DNA from: SB11 sp035906255
GTDB taxonomy: Bacteria; Bacteroidota; Bacteroidia; UBA8524
Direction: 5' to 3'
DNA: 64,000 nucleotides
Assembly: GCA_035906255.1 (NCBI GenBank)
Contig: JAMIFM010000020.1
Location: 99,075 to 163,074 of the forward strand
The notes under the pieces were generated by a model. It had not been told where the DNA came from. It worked only from the letters and a program-made list of their open reading frames with translations, and ran no database searches. Position numbers and translations under genes: made by a program. Positions 1-8,144 of this stretch are shown here, piece after piece; positions within the stretch are counted from its first letter, which is position 1, and every line of letters starts with the position of its first letter.

Positions 1-418
1 CAACTGTATTGCCTAATGATAATTTACCTAAGCCATACGTTTCGGGCAAAAAGTTTGCATCGGGGTTCGGGGAAAAGACGATGCGCTTTTCTTCGTTCAG
101 CTTCAATGAACCAATCCCTTCAATCGTAACTGTTTCACCTTGCTGCAACTTACTATGCAACCCGCTTACCCAAGCATTTATTTTATCTAATGCCGAATTG
201 AACCCCACACTTGCTTTTTGGGCAATGTGGTGGGCAAGCAACCCATCATTAGTATTAAGGTTTTGATTAAAGGCAATAGTTTTGCGGGCAGGATTAATGT
301 ATGCCCCTTGAGTATTAAACTCGGTTTTTTTGTACGAGGCGACAAAACCACCTAAGCCCGGCACAATTACACAATCGTGCTGGAATAATAAAAGGCTTAA
401 GTAGGGTGTTATTTCCAT
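1..418 (-). CDS. HU/CCDC81-like N-terminal part of a Bacteroidota HU-SPOR protein (partial)
   Basis: Reading the minus strand from an ATG at 418 gives 139 codons open to the left window edge, so the C-terminal part is missing. The start MEITPYLSLLLFQHDCVIVP followed by GLGGFV is the hallmark of the bacterial HU domain related to CCDC81; the family in Bacteroidota usually continues with a second HU-like domain, a transmembrane segment and a peptidoglycan-binding SPOR domain, none of which is visible here. The segment around residues 90-115 (GETVTIEGIGSLKL) is the second conserved HU strand region. The likely role is at the cell envelope or division site, inferred only from the family. Dps lies 60 nt upstream in the same orientation. 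Confidence 0.8.
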   Translation of the reverse strand, partial: MEITPYLSLLLFQHDCVIVPGLGGFVASYKKTEFNTQGAYINPARKTIAFNQNLNTNDGLLAHHIAQKASVGFNSALDKINAWVSGLHSKLQQGETVTIEGIGSLKLNEEKRIVFSPNPDANFLPETYGLGKLSLGNTV

Positions 419-478
419 CGTATCACAACAAAGTTACAACCTTGTTTACTGAAAGTATATTTTTTTATCTGCTAAAAA

Positions 479-946
479 CTATTCAAGATATGAACGCAGC
501 ATCCAAGCTGTTTTCTCGTGTTGCTCCAGCAATCCTGTAAGCAAATCAACGGTGGCCTCATCACCAAACCCATCGCATTCTTCAATAAAACTGCGTAATA
601 ACGTAGCTATACTTTCATGGTCGGCCAACAAGCCACGCACCATATCATCAGCTTTGTGTTTGCCTTCGGCTTCTTTTAAATTGCTAAGTGCCAAAAACTC
701 CTTCATACTGCCCGCAGCAGGATACCCCACTGTGCGAATACGTTCTGCAATTAAATCTATATTTAACGCAGTAGCGGTGTATTGCCCTTCAAACATCAGG
801 TGCAGGCTGCTAAAATTAGGGCCGGTTACGTTCCAATGAAAGTTGCGGGTTTTAACGTATAAAATATGCTCATCAGCTAATAAAGTGTTTAGCTTTTTAG
901 CTATGTTGTTTAAGTTTTCTTCTGAAATACCAATGTTTGCTTTCAT
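479..946 (-). CDS. dps: Dps family ferritin-like DNA-protection protein
   Basis: A 155-residue protein of the usual Dps length. Dps assembles into a 12-mer that oxidises Fe(II), consuming peroxide, and stores ferric iron, protecting DNA in stress and starvation. The intersubunit ferroxidase site is visible: H37 in TRNFHWNVTG, H49 in SSLHLMF, D64 and E68 in LNIDLIAERI. The ATG at 946 gives the standard N-terminus, without a long Lys-rich DNA-binding tail. It is a separate transcription unit by spacing (63 nt from the GldH gene). Family assignment is firm; any peroxide regulation cannot be read from the upstream bases. Confidence 0.95.
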   Translation of the reverse strand: MKANIGISEENLNNIAKKLNTLLADEHILYVKTRNFHWNVTGPNFSSLHLMFEGQYTATALNIDLIAERIRTVGYPAAGSMKEFLALSNLKEAEGKHKADDMVRGLLADHESIATLLRSFIEECDGFGDEATVDLLTGLLEQHEKTAWMLRSYLE

Positions 947-1009
947 ATCGGTGCTGCTTAATTTTATACCAAAGGATATACTAAAGTAACAATATAAAGG
1001 CTCGCTTGT

Positions 1010-1486
1010 TTAAAAAACTACATCGCCTTTTTCAACCGCCATACCAATATTCACCACATCTTTAAGTGTATTGGTACGCATATTCTGCTCAATTTCAAAG
1101 TGATATACTCCTGTTTTTTTAGGCACAAATTTTTCAGCTATGGGAATGCGGTAAGTAATAATACTTGCCGAGCCTTTACCCGTCCAGCGTCCGTCGGTTT
1201 CAGCAAGTTTCAACTCCTGCCTTGTCATGGTACTATCGCCCGTAGGACTTTTAGCATACACCAATACGTATAGGTTGCTGTATTCGTAATCAGGCGTAAT
1301 ACGCAGGTTGATAAAAAAATTGTGATAATGAGTGGTATCGTTTATTTCAATATCAAATGCCGCGCGGTTTTTATAATGCCAGCCGTCTTCGGGCAAAAAC
1401 AAATTTTGGTCGTACACTGAACTGCTGTTGCAACTTTGCATCAACATTGCCACAAGGGCTACTAAAATAACTGCGGTTTTTTTCAC
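1010..1486 (-). CDS. gldH: Gliding motility lipoprotein GldH
   Basis: A 158-residue lipoprotein. GldH belongs to the set of Gld proteins needed for gliding and T9SS function in Bacteroidota. The family pattern is visible: a DTTHYHNFFINLRITPDYEY segment, then NLYVLVYAKSPTG and DGRWTGKG, and near the end YHFEIEQNMRTN. I chose the GTG at 1486 because it opens a typical lipoprotein signal (VKKTAVILVALVAMLMQSC) 10 nt after the stop of the PSP1/RicT gene; the open frame continues upstream to 1696, but that part runs antiphase through the RicT tail and looks meaningless. The order HolB, RicT, GldH is conserved in many Bacteroidota, which supports the call. Confidence 0.88.
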   Translation of the reverse strand: MKKTAVILVALVAMLMQSCNSSSVYDQNLFLPEDGWHYKNRAAFDIEINDTTHYHNFFINLRITPDYEYSNLYVLVYAKSPTGDSTMTRQELKLAETDGRWTGKGSASIITYRIPIAEKFVPKKTGVYHFEIEQNMRTNTLKDVVNIGMAVEKGDVVF

Positions 1487-1496
1487 TACGGCAAAC

Positions 1497-2837
1497 TTAC
1501 TTTTTCTTACGCCTTCTGCGGTTGTTATTATTTCCTTCGTTATTACCGGTTCTTTCAGCACCGTTATCGCGTGGCACGTTATTAGGCCTGTTGTTTTGAG
1601 GGGTGGGATTGCGGGGGTTGTTATTCCCGTTATTTGCATTGTTGCTAACATTGCTGCCATTACCACCATTACCATTACCCCTACCCCCTCTATCATCGCG
1701 GCGACGGTTGTTGTTGTTTCGTCGGTTATTATCCCTGCGGTTATTACCCTTATCCAAACGGGTAAGGTCGTTTTCGCTGATAATATCTTCGTCCATTGAG
1801 CGTTGCAAAGCCGTAGTCCCTTTGGGAGTATCCACCAAAATTTCGCCCTTCTTACCCTCTTTGTTCAATGCGATGATCTCGTTTACTTTCTTTATATCCA
1901 AAGGAAACCAATCGGTGCTATTTTCGTACACAAACCACATCTGACGTTTCAAAATGTCGGTTTTTTGCGAACGGGCATACCCCACTTCGGTCTCAATGGT
2001 AACGTTATCCCCTTTAGGAAAATCACTCAAGGCTTCAAGGTAAGTGTCTAACTCATAGTTCAGGCAGCATTTTAACCTGCCACACTGCCCTGAAAGTTTA
2101 AGCATATTGATAGACAGGTTTTGGTAGCGTGCTGCTGATGTATTTACCAGTTTAAAATCAGTAAGCCATGTTGAACAACACAATTCCCTGCCGCATGAAC
2201 CGATACCGCCCAGCCTTGCAGCTTCCTGACGGTAGCCAATCTGCTTCATCTCAATACGCACTTTAAATTCCTCAGCGTAGCGTTTTATCAGTTCCCTAAA
2301 ATCCACACGCTCTTCAGCAGTGTAAAAGAAAGTCACTTTCCGTCCGTCGCCATGAAACTCAATATCACTCAGTTTCATTTGCAAATTCAGTTCAAGAGCA
2401 ACTGTTCTTGCACGTTCAAGTGTATAAGCCTCTCTGGCTTTCAGTTCGTCGTATTTCTCAGTATCTTTTTCATTGGCACGGCGGTATATCTTAAACATAT
2501 TGGGACTATCAGCATCTACCCCGTGCTTTTTAAGTTGTAGGCGCACCAATTCGCCGCTTAGTGAAACGTGCCCGTAATCGTAGCCGTTTTCAGCCTGCAC
2601 CACAATCGAGTCACCAATAAAAAGTTCGAAATTACTGTCGTTACGATAAAACTCTTTTCTGCTTCCTTTAAAGCGTACTTCTACAACATCAAAAGGTTTA
2701 TAGCCGTTGGGCTGTTCCATATCGCCCAACCAATCGTACACATTAAGTTTATTACACCCACCGGTGTTGCAGGTGCCGTTATTTTTGCACCCCTTTGGCG
2801 AGCATCCCCCGCCCGTTCCGCATGAACCACATCCCAT
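1497..2837 (-). CDS. ricT: PSP1/RicT-family protein with Cys-rich N-terminus
   Basis: PSP1 C-terminal domain protein, in Bacillus RicT (YaaT) part of an Fe-S-containing complex affecting RNA processing and development. The core has GIGSCGRELCCSTWLTDF and SGQCGRLKCCLNYELD, both typical family cysteine motifs. The N-terminus is rich in Cys-Gly (MGCGSCGTGGG, then CSPKGC and CNTGGC). The last 90 residues are Asn/Arg-rich low complexity ending in RRRRKKK, common in Bacteroidota homologues and possibly RNA-binding. I chose the ATG at 2837, which has GGAG about 11 nt upstream and matches where homologues start; the frame is open to another ATG at 2966, adding 43 residues of no recognised domain. HolB is upstream and GldH 10 nt downstream. 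Confidence 0.88.
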   Translation of the reverse strand: MGCGSCGTGGGCSPKGCKNNGTCNTGGCNKLNVYDWLGDMEQPNGYKPFDVVEVRFKGSRKEFYRNDSNFELFIGDSIVVQAENGYDYGHVSLSGELVRLQLKKHGVDADSPNMFKIYRRANEKDTEKYDELKAREAYTLERARTVALELNLQMKLSDIEFHGDGRKVTFFYTAEERVDFRELIKRYAEEFKVRIEMKQIGYRQEAARLGGIGSCGRELCCSTWLTDFKLVNTSAARYQNLSINMLKLSGQCGRLKCCLNYELDTYLEALSDFPKGDNVTIETEVGYARSQKTDILKRQMWFVYENSTDWFPLDIKKVNEIIALNKEGKKGEILVDTPKGTTALQRSMDEDIISENDLTRLDKGNNRRDNNRRNNNNRRRDDRGGRGNGNGGNGSNVSNNANNGNNNPRNPTPQNNRPNNVPRDNGAERTGNNEGNNNNRRRRKKK

Positions 2838-3092
2838 ATACGTTTCTTCTCCGTTTAGTAAAATTTTATATGCAGCGGCCGATGGCATATAGGGCAGTTG
2901 TTTGATTGACAGAGGTTTACTAATGTATTTAGGATTGTTTGGCAGGTATTCGTATTCCATTCCCATCAGGGACCGGTTTTATAAATATCAGGGTGTAAAA
3001 CACCATGCAGTAATACCTGCTAACGTATGCTAAATACTATACCGGGCTTGTTAAAATCAGCTACACCATTCATTCTTTGCCTCTTATCCATC

Positions 3093-4205
3093 TCACCCCG
3101 CCTTGGCCGCCAGGTTATTTTTAATTAGCAAAGATATATTAATTAATGTAATCTTGGCATTAGCGTTCCGTTCAATGTGATAAATGCCGTCGTTAAAGGT
3201 ATTTGAGATTTTCTCGATAGTTGCGGGGGTTAAAAAATTGGCAAACTTGCTCACAAAATCGCGTTCCTTTTCGGTTAGTTTCACCAAATGACCATCGGTG
3301 TTTTTGTATATTAAACACTCACGGAATATATGCAGGCCGTATGCCAAAAAGTGTTTCAGCATTTCGCGACCCAATGTGCTTGCATCATCTATCCACCCTA
3401 TCACGCCGTTCATGTCGTTTTTGTAGCACATCAGCATCCAATTACGGAAGCTGTCGAAAAAGTTGTTTTCGGTTTGGCTCAACATCTGAACGGCAAGATT
3501 CAAGTTACCCTCACTCAAAAACGCTGAGGCACGTGCTGCTTCCACTTCTGCACCAAAACGTTCCACAAGAGCCTCTTGAACATCAGTTTGCTGCAAAGCA
3601 GGTATTTTAACCAACTGCGTGCGTGATTTAATAGTTGAAAGTATCTGCTCATCGCTGTTGGCCACCAGCAAAAACAAGGTTTTTTGAGGTGGTTCTTCTA
3701 TCAGTTTCAGCAAGGTGTTACCTTCTTTACCCAAATATTCGGGCATCCACATTATCAATACCTTAAAGTTTCCTTCAAAGCTCTTTAACGATAGCTTTTT
3801 AATAATGTTCCGGCACTCATCCACCGTTATATTTCCCTGTTTGTTTTCGGCCTCCAATGCCATCAGCCAATCAAACACATTCAGGTAGGGATTGCCCAAA
3901 AAGGTGGCACGCCACTCTTCCATAAAATTGTCAGAAATTTCTTTCGACCCCACTGTAGGAAAAGTAAAATGCAAATCGGGGTGTATAATCTTGCTGTATT
4001 TAACACAGTTGGGGCAAGTGCCGCAACTGTCATCCTCAGCACGGTTGGCACAGGCTATGTATTGGGCATAGGCAAGTGCTAAGGGTAAATTACCACTCCC
4101 TTCGGGACCTAAAAATAGCTGGGCATGGGGTATGCGCCCTTCTTTCACTCCTGAAACAAGTTTGGCTTTTACTGCCTGCTGACCTACGATGTCTTTAAAT
4201 TGCAC
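3093..4205 (-). CDS. holB: DNA polymerase III subunit delta prime
   Basis: A 370-residue AAA+ clamp-loader subunit, the stator of the loader that places the sliding clamp on DNA. It starts with a GTG at 4205 (VQFKDIVGQ). The P-loop is degenerate: GPEGSGN at 33-39 has no Lys, as is usual for delta prime, which does not hydrolyse ATP. The zinc module is present: C52, C61, C64 and C67. The SRC-like sensor region reads STIKSRTQLVKIP. The C-terminal third is helical, as in Bacteroidota HolB. The upstream region holds a cluster of hairpins and belongs to no operon. Confidence 0.93.
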   Translation of the reverse strand: MQFKDIVGQQAVKAKLVSGVKEGRIPHAQLFLGPEGSGNLPLALAYAQYIACANRAEDDSCGTCPNCVKYSKIIHPDLHFTFPTVGSKEISDNFMEEWRATFLGNPYLNVFDWLMALEAENKQGNITVDECRNIIKKLSLKSFEGNFKVLIMWMPEYLGKEGNTLLKLIEEPPQKTLFLLVANSDEQILSTIKSRTQLVKIPALQQTDVQEALVERFGAEVEAARASAFLSEGNLNLAVQMLSQTENNFFDSFRNWMLMCYKNDMNGVIGWIDDASTLGREMLKHFLAYGLHIFRECLIYKNTDGHLVKLTEKERDFVSKFANFLTPATIEKISNTFNDGIYHIERNANAKITLINISLLIKNNLAAKAG

Positions 4206-4300
4206 GGGGCGAAGTTAGGCGATTTTGAGAGTTTGGCGATTTGAAAATTTGAACAGGCACTGTTCCGATATAACACCGGGTTAAAACCTTGGGCTATGGT

Positions 4301-4346
4301 GATTACCCGTACCGTGCGGACTTAAGTCCGCACGGTACGGGTAATC
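4301..4346. repeat. Perfect 46-nt palindrome
   Basis: Two 23-nt arms (4301-4323 and 4324-4346) are exact reverse complements with no spacer; the centre reads CGGACTTAAGTCCG. It lies 95 nt upstream of the HolB start, in the divergent space before the next plus-strand gene, and is the first of four hairpins. No U-tract follows, so it is not a standard terminator. Confidence 0.8.
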
Positions 4347-4372
4347 TTAACTATTGATGAACGGTAAAATTA

Positions 4373-4468
4373 CCCTGAATATAAAATTCAGGGCTTTTGT
4401 AGATAACGTTCCGAATGGTTTTAACCATTCGGAACAAACCACATCCATAGAGACGGGCTTCATGCCCG
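4373..4468. repeat. Three further hairpins in the 4206-4530 intergenic region
   Basis: CCCTGAAT/ATTCAGGG (4373-4380 with 4386-4393, loop ATAAA); a 13-bp arm pair at 4408-4420 and 4423-4435 with a TT loop; CGGGC/GCCCG (4454-4458 with 4464-4468, loop TTCAT). Together with the palindrome at 4301 they fill most of a 325-nt gap that has no gene. They resemble intergenic palindromic elements that are scattered through bacterial genomes, but only one cluster is seen here. Confidence 0.65.
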
Positions 4469-4530
4469 CCGACACCGCAGGTTTAACCCCTCGTGCAAAG
4501 ATGTAAGCAACAAACCCTTATTTTAGCTGT

Positions 4531-5040
4531 GTGAATATTTTTAAACCTTACACGGTTGTTGAAGATTCTGCCGAAAGGCTGCACCTAACGGAAAGCAAGA
4601 ACCGCAGGGTGTTTCTGTATATCTTTTACAGAATTTACCCTTTCATTTTATTAGTGCTATTAGGTATAGTATCTGTTGTTGCAGGTCAAGAATTACCCTT
4701 GCCCCTCATTGGTGCATTACTTCTATTGGTTTTAGTGCTGATTGTTTTGTTGTTGAAGCAAAAAGTGGTGTATGAGGTATGTATTGAACGAAACAAAATA
4801 ACGGTTACCTACAACCGTTTAATGGGAAACATTACGACTGAATTGCCAACAGACGCAGCCGATTATATACGCTACACACACAGGGGCGGACGCGGCGGCG
4901 GTATGTTTTACGACCTTATACTGAAAGACGGCAGTAAGCACCGCATTATTTCTATCCCAATTTTGTTTATGGATACTAAGCGACACGAAGAAATTGCAAG
5001 GCGTGTAAGTAGCATCACAGGATTGGAGACTAAACAGTAA
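4531..5040 (+). CDS. Hypothetical two-TM membrane protein, first of a tandem pair
   Basis: 169 residues from a GTG at 4531. The N-terminus NIFKPYTVVEDSAERLHL is followed by two hydrophobic segments at about 33-53 and 57-77, then a soluble C-terminal domain of about 90 residues with YEVCIERNKITVTYNRL and a terminal helix, which looks like a small PH-like beta domain. No known family is recognised. The next gene is a paralogue with the same N-terminal pattern, topology and C-terminal motif (SxITGLxT). There is a near-promoter TATTTTAG about 5 nt before the GTG, so the leader would be very short. Confidence 0.7.
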   Translation: MNIFKPYTVVEDSAERLHLTESKNRRVFLYIFYRIYPFILLVLLGIVSVVAGQELPLPLIGALLLLVLVLIVLLLKQKVVYEVCIERNKITVTYNRLMGNITTELPTDAADYIRYTHRGGRGGGMFYDLILKDGSKHRIISIPILFMDTKRHEEIARRVSSITGLETKQ

Positions 5041-5091
5041 ATGCGTTATTGGCTTTAATTCCATCACAATAAACAACCCCTAAATTTGGGG

Positions 5092-5099
5092 TATCTTTG
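5092..5099 (+). promoter_or_regulatory. Bacteroidota -7 promoter element TATCTTTG
   Basis: TATCTTTG matches the Bacteroidota consensus TAnnTTTG and lies only 5 nt before the GTG start at 5105, implying a leaderless or nearly leaderless transcript. Confidence 0.55.
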
Positions 5100-5104
5100 C
5101 ATGA

Positions 5105-5599
5105 GTGAATATATACAAGCCCTACAAAGTATTAGAAGATAGCGTCCAAAAACTACACCTTAAACAAACTAAACTACGACGAGTATTATTGTTTATTTTA
5201 TACCGATTGTTCCCAATAATTTGCGTATCGTTTCATTTTTATATAATAATTAGCACAATAGATACAGTTTCCTTAAAATGGGGATACCTGTATTTTGCTG
5301 CTGCTTTTATGGTGTTATGTTTAGTATTTAGCCAGAAAGTTATTTATGAAGCTGAAATTACCCCCTACTACATCAAAGTCATCTACGGTACTTATCACGG
5401 GATAGTTATTGCTACATATCCAATTGACGACGTAAAACACTTTAGCCAAGGTGTAGGTAAAAATTGTATTTTCATCAATCTAGAACTTAAAAATGGGAAA
5501 AAGAAACTTCTTCTTCTATTTTCATCATACAAACGGCGCAAAAAATTTCAGGCTATTCTCAACCGACTCTCTGAAATAACAGGCTTACAAACATATTAA
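5105..5599 (+). CDS. Hypothetical two-TM membrane protein, second of a tandem pair
   Basis: 164 residues from a GTG at 5105. It shares with the preceding gene the start MNI(F/Y)KPYxVxEDS, the LHL and RRVxLxIxYR motifs, two hydrophobic segments (about 32-50 and 57-74), the QKV(V/I)YE motif and the end SEITGLQT. The similarity over the whole length indicates tandem duplication with strong divergence of the soluble half. The C-terminal domain may be a PH-like fold acting at the inner face of the membrane; this is a guess from the alternating pattern. It has its own promoter box at 5092, so the two copies are probably transcribed separately. Confidence 0.7.
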   Translation: MNIYKPYKVLEDSVQKLHLKQTKLRRVLLFILYRLFPIICVSFHFYIIISTIDTVSLKWGYLYFAAAFMVLCLVFSQKVIYEAEITPYYIKVIYGTYHGIVIATYPIDDVKHFSQGVGKNCIFINLELKNGKKKLLLLFSSYKRRKKFQAILNRLSEITGLQTY

Positions 5600-5672
5600 A
5601 TGACAATGGCTTATATAATAAAGTAGATATTGACCAGTTATTACATCACCAATCATTGACCTAAGAAATAAA

Positions 5673-5680
5673 TATCTTTG
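5673..5680 (+). promoter_or_regulatory. -7 promoter element TATCTTTG
   Basis: TATCTTTG, 7 nt before the ATG of the glycosyltransferase gene at 5688. Confidence 0.55.
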
Positions 5681-5687
5681 CCTAAGT

Positions 5688-6437
5688 ATGCAGCCCAAGC
5701 TATCCATTATCACAGTTACCTACAATGCCGAACGGTTCTTAGAGCCTACCATACAAAGTATTGCCGCCCAAACATACCCCAACATTGAATATGTGATTGT
5801 TGATGGTGGCAGTAAAGACAGTACCGTGGATATTATAAAAAAATACCCCAATGTGGTAACCCGTTGGGTAAGTGAACGCGATAACGGGCTGTACGATGCC
5901 ATGAACAAAGGCTTGCAAATGGCTACGGGTGATTACGTAATGGCATTGAATGCAGGCGACCTGCTGAATGCTCCTGATACGCTTGAAAAAACGTTTAGCC
6001 ATTGCACAGGTGAAGATGTTTTGTACGGTGACACTAAAATTATTGACACTAACTACCAATTTGTAGGTATGCGTCATTTCACCCCGCCTGAGCATTTAAC
6101 TTGGAAAAGTTTTCAGCAAGGGATGGTGGTTTGTCACCAATCGGTTATCAGCAAAAAGGAAATTACCCCCACTTACAATTTAGATTATAAAATTGCTGCC
6201 GATATTGATTGGGCGATACGTTTATTAAAAAACAGCAAAACAGCCAAAAATGTGCATACCATAATTACCCAATTTATGCAAGACGGGGTGAGCACCCAAC
6301 ACCGCTGGGCAGGTGTACGTGAGCGTTTTAGGGTGATGATTAATTACTACGGCTTGTTTACTACCCTTTTTAATAATATTTGGCGTGGTGCTAATTATTT
6401 TCTAACCCTGCGCTTTTTAAAAAATGTGAGGAAATAG
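5688..6437 (+). CDS. Family 2 glycosyltransferase
   Basis: 249 residues, GT-A fold inverting glycosyltransferase that moves a sugar from a nucleotide donor to a polysaccharide or glycolipid acceptor at the cytoplasmic face of the membrane. The N-terminus LSIITVTYNAERFLEPTIQS is the typical nucleotide-binding strand, followed by EYVIVDGGSKDSTVDII, ERDNGLYDAMNKG and MALNAGDLL, in which NAGD takes the place of the DxD metal motif. It is close to the WcaA-like group found in capsule and O-antigen clusters, but no other polysaccharide gene stands next to it, so the product is unknown. It has its own promoter box. Confidence 0.88.
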   Translation: MQPKLSIITVTYNAERFLEPTIQSIAAQTYPNIEYVIVDGGSKDSTVDIIKKYPNVVTRWVSERDNGLYDAMNKGLQMATGDYVMALNAGDLLNAPDTLEKTFSHCTGEDVLYGDTKIIDTNYQFVGMRHFTPPEHLTWKSFQQGMVVCHQSVISKKEITPTYNLDYKIAADIDWAIRLLKNSKTAKNVHTIITQFMQDGVSTQHRWAGVRERFRVMINYYGLFTTLFNNIWRGANYFLTLRFLKNVRK

Positions 6438-6465
6438 CCTTGCAGTATTGCTTGGCATAAATAGT

Positions 6466-6473
6466 TATCTTTG
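6466..6473 (+). promoter_or_regulatory. -7 promoter element TATCTTTG
   Basis: TATCTTTG ends 11 nt before the ATG at 6485, giving the AAA ATPase / TOPRIM-like pair its own promoter with a leader of only a few nucleotides. Confidence 0.55.
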
Positions 6474-6484
6474 TTTATACCACT

Positions 6485-7639
6485 ATGAAAAACAACATTA
6501 AAGAACTTGAGATTAAAAATTTTAAGTCGATAAAGCATATAAAGTTTAATCCCAAACGGGTAAATGTGATTATTGGTAAACCCAACGTAGGAAAGTCAAA
6601 TATTTTGGAAGGGATGTCGCTTATGACAGCATTGTATAACACAAACAACAATAATCCCTTCTTTATGAGTGATAAAATTTTACGCTACTCGGACATGTTT
6701 AATCTCTTTTATGATGAAAATACTGAAGAGACTATCATGATTAATTCTGTCTCTTCATATGGAGAATCAAACGTGACTATCGATTATGATGGCCATTTAT
6801 TTACTTATGTATCATTAGATAATCGAATAAAAAGAAAAATTATTGAATATTCAGATATTCTCTCAAAAGAAATAATAAGAGACTTTTTTTTCAACTATAA
6901 TGGGAACAACGCTTATAAAAGTCTGGTTCAAGAGTCAGGATTTTTATACTTAAATAATTTTTTTGGCCAATATTATAAAGACGGAGTCAAAAATCAATCC
7001 ACTCCCTTATACTTATCAAATGCTATTATAAAAAATCCAGTTAAGAGATATTCCTATCAACATTTTGAGAAGTATAATGGTTTATTTAGGGTTTTTCTTG
7101 AACCTCCATTTGGAGAAAATTTATTTACTGTTTTAAATAATAATAAAGAACTTCTAAATGAAGTTGGCGGTTTTATTGAAGAACAAGGCCTTGAATTTGT
7201 TTTAGATAAAAAGGAAAACAAGTTTATCATTCAAAAGAAAATAGACAGGATTGTTTATCAGGTTCCTTATTCAAATATTGCAGATACGTTACGCCATGTT
7301 ATCTTTTACTTAGCAGCGATAGAAACCAATAAAGATTCTGTATTGTTATTCGAAGAGCCGGAGGTACACTCTTATCCCCCATACATTAAAATGTTGGCTG
7401 ACAGAATTGTACTGAACGATGAAAACCAGTATTTTATTTCTACGCACAGCCCGTATATGCTGAATACACTGATTGACAGTTTAGGAGATGATGAGCTAAA
7501 TGTGGTGCTGACGTATTACGAGGACTACCAAACTAAAATTAAGATTTTAAGTGCTGAGGAATTAGCAGAAGTACAAGAATGGAAAACGGATATTTTCTTC
7601 AATATCGACCGATTTATTAATCATTTGCAAGAGAAATAA
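6485..7639 (+). CDS. AAA family ATPase of the OLD/RecF-like type
   Basis: 384 residues. The N-terminus IKELEIKNFKSIKHIKF is the beta sheet of SMC/RecF/OLD-type ATPases; Walker A is GKPNVGKS at 31-38; Walker B with catalytic acids is LLFEEPEVHSYP (E290, E291); the H-loop is STHSP at 319-323. The middle (about 60-250) is not conserved and strikingly AT-rich: 6841-6960 has about 25 percent G+C by hand count against 53 percent in a sample of uvrA. No nuclease domain is fused. The stop is 1 nt from the next start, so the two genes are translated together. Many phage-defence systems pair such an ATPase with a small effector; this pairing is inferred to be of that kind. Confidence 0.85.
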   Translation: MKNNIKELEIKNFKSIKHIKFNPKRVNVIIGKPNVGKSNILEGMSLMTALYNTNNNNPFFMSDKILRYSDMFNLFYDENTEETIMINSVSSYGESNVTIDYDGHLFTYVSLDNRIKRKIIEYSDILSKEIIRDFFFNYNGNNAYKSLVQESGFLYLNNFFGQYYKDGVKNQSTPLYLSNAIIKNPVKRYSYQHFEKYNGLFRVFLEPPFGENLFTVLNNNKELLNEVGGFIEEQGLEFVLDKKENKFIIQKKIDRIVYQVPYSNIADTLRHVIFYLAAIETNKDSVLLFEEPEVHSYPPYIKMLADRIVLNDENQYFISTHSPYMLNTLIDSLGDDELNVVLTYYEDYQTKIKILSAEELAEVQEWKTDIFFNIDRFINHLQEK

Positions 7640-7640
7640 G

Positions 7641-8135
7641 ATGCGCAAGTTTTTTACTGAAGACGGTGCTACTTATGGCCTGTGCCGTTTATTTTCAAGA
7701 GATGCTTACAGTGTTGAAAATGCTAAAAGCATAGGAGAAGTATCAACAAAGTTACAAGAAGCTCAAGCAAAAAGGCCTAAAGATACTTTCATTGGCGTTG
7801 TCGATAAAGATAAAAGAAAGCAGCCTTTTTTTGAAACCTTTACCAAAGTATCCGATGAGCACGGTGTAATTCTAAAACAGCTCGATAATTTATACCTAAT
7901 TGCACTAGCACCTGCTGTCGATAAATTTATATTCACAAACGCCGATGATGTTTCGATAGATGTTTCGAAATACAATTTCAATAAAGACCTTAAACTGTTT
8001 ATGAAAGGATTAAAAACATACGGCATAGATACCAAACCAGAATTCAAAGATCTTCTGAACGATTTAAAACAAAAAAAGTGTTCGTGTTTTGTTGCCCTGC
8101 AAAAAGCGTTCGACCATATTTACACACAACGATAG
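7641..8135 (+). CDS. Small TOPRIM-like protein paired with the AAA ATPase
   Basis: 164 residues starting 1 nt after the stop of the ATPase gene. I do not recognise a named family with certainty. The layout fits a TOPRIM-type fold: an acidic residue near the N-terminus (E7 in FFTEDGATYGL), an amphipathic helix with EVSTKLQEAQ, then a hydrophobic strand ending in acids, FIGVVDKDKR (D55 and D57), followed by a strand with LKQLDNLYLIALAP. TOPRIM domains bind divalent metal through such Glu and DxD residues and cut nucleic acids. The C-terminal half is Lys-rich and helical. A role as effector of the ATPase is inference from coupling. Confidence 0.6.
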   Translation: MRKFFTEDGATYGLCRLFSRDAYSVENAKSIGEVSTKLQEAQAKRPKDTFIGVVDKDKRKQPFFETFTKVSDEHGVILKQLDNLYLIALAPAVDKFIFTNADDVSIDVSKYNFNKDLKLFMKGLKTYGIDTKPEFKDLLNDLKQKKCSCFVALQKAFDHIYTQR

Positions 8136-8144
8136 TCCTTACCA

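Noticed and set aside
1487..1696. N-terminal extension of GldH.
   Set aside because: Overlaps the low-complexity end of RicT in another phase and lacks a signal peptide; the GTG at 1486 gives a proper lipoprotein start.
2838..2966. 43-codon N-terminal extension of the RicT gene.
   Set aside because: Homologues begin at the Cys-Gly start; the extension has no recognised pattern, though the frame is open, so the longer start is not strictly excluded.
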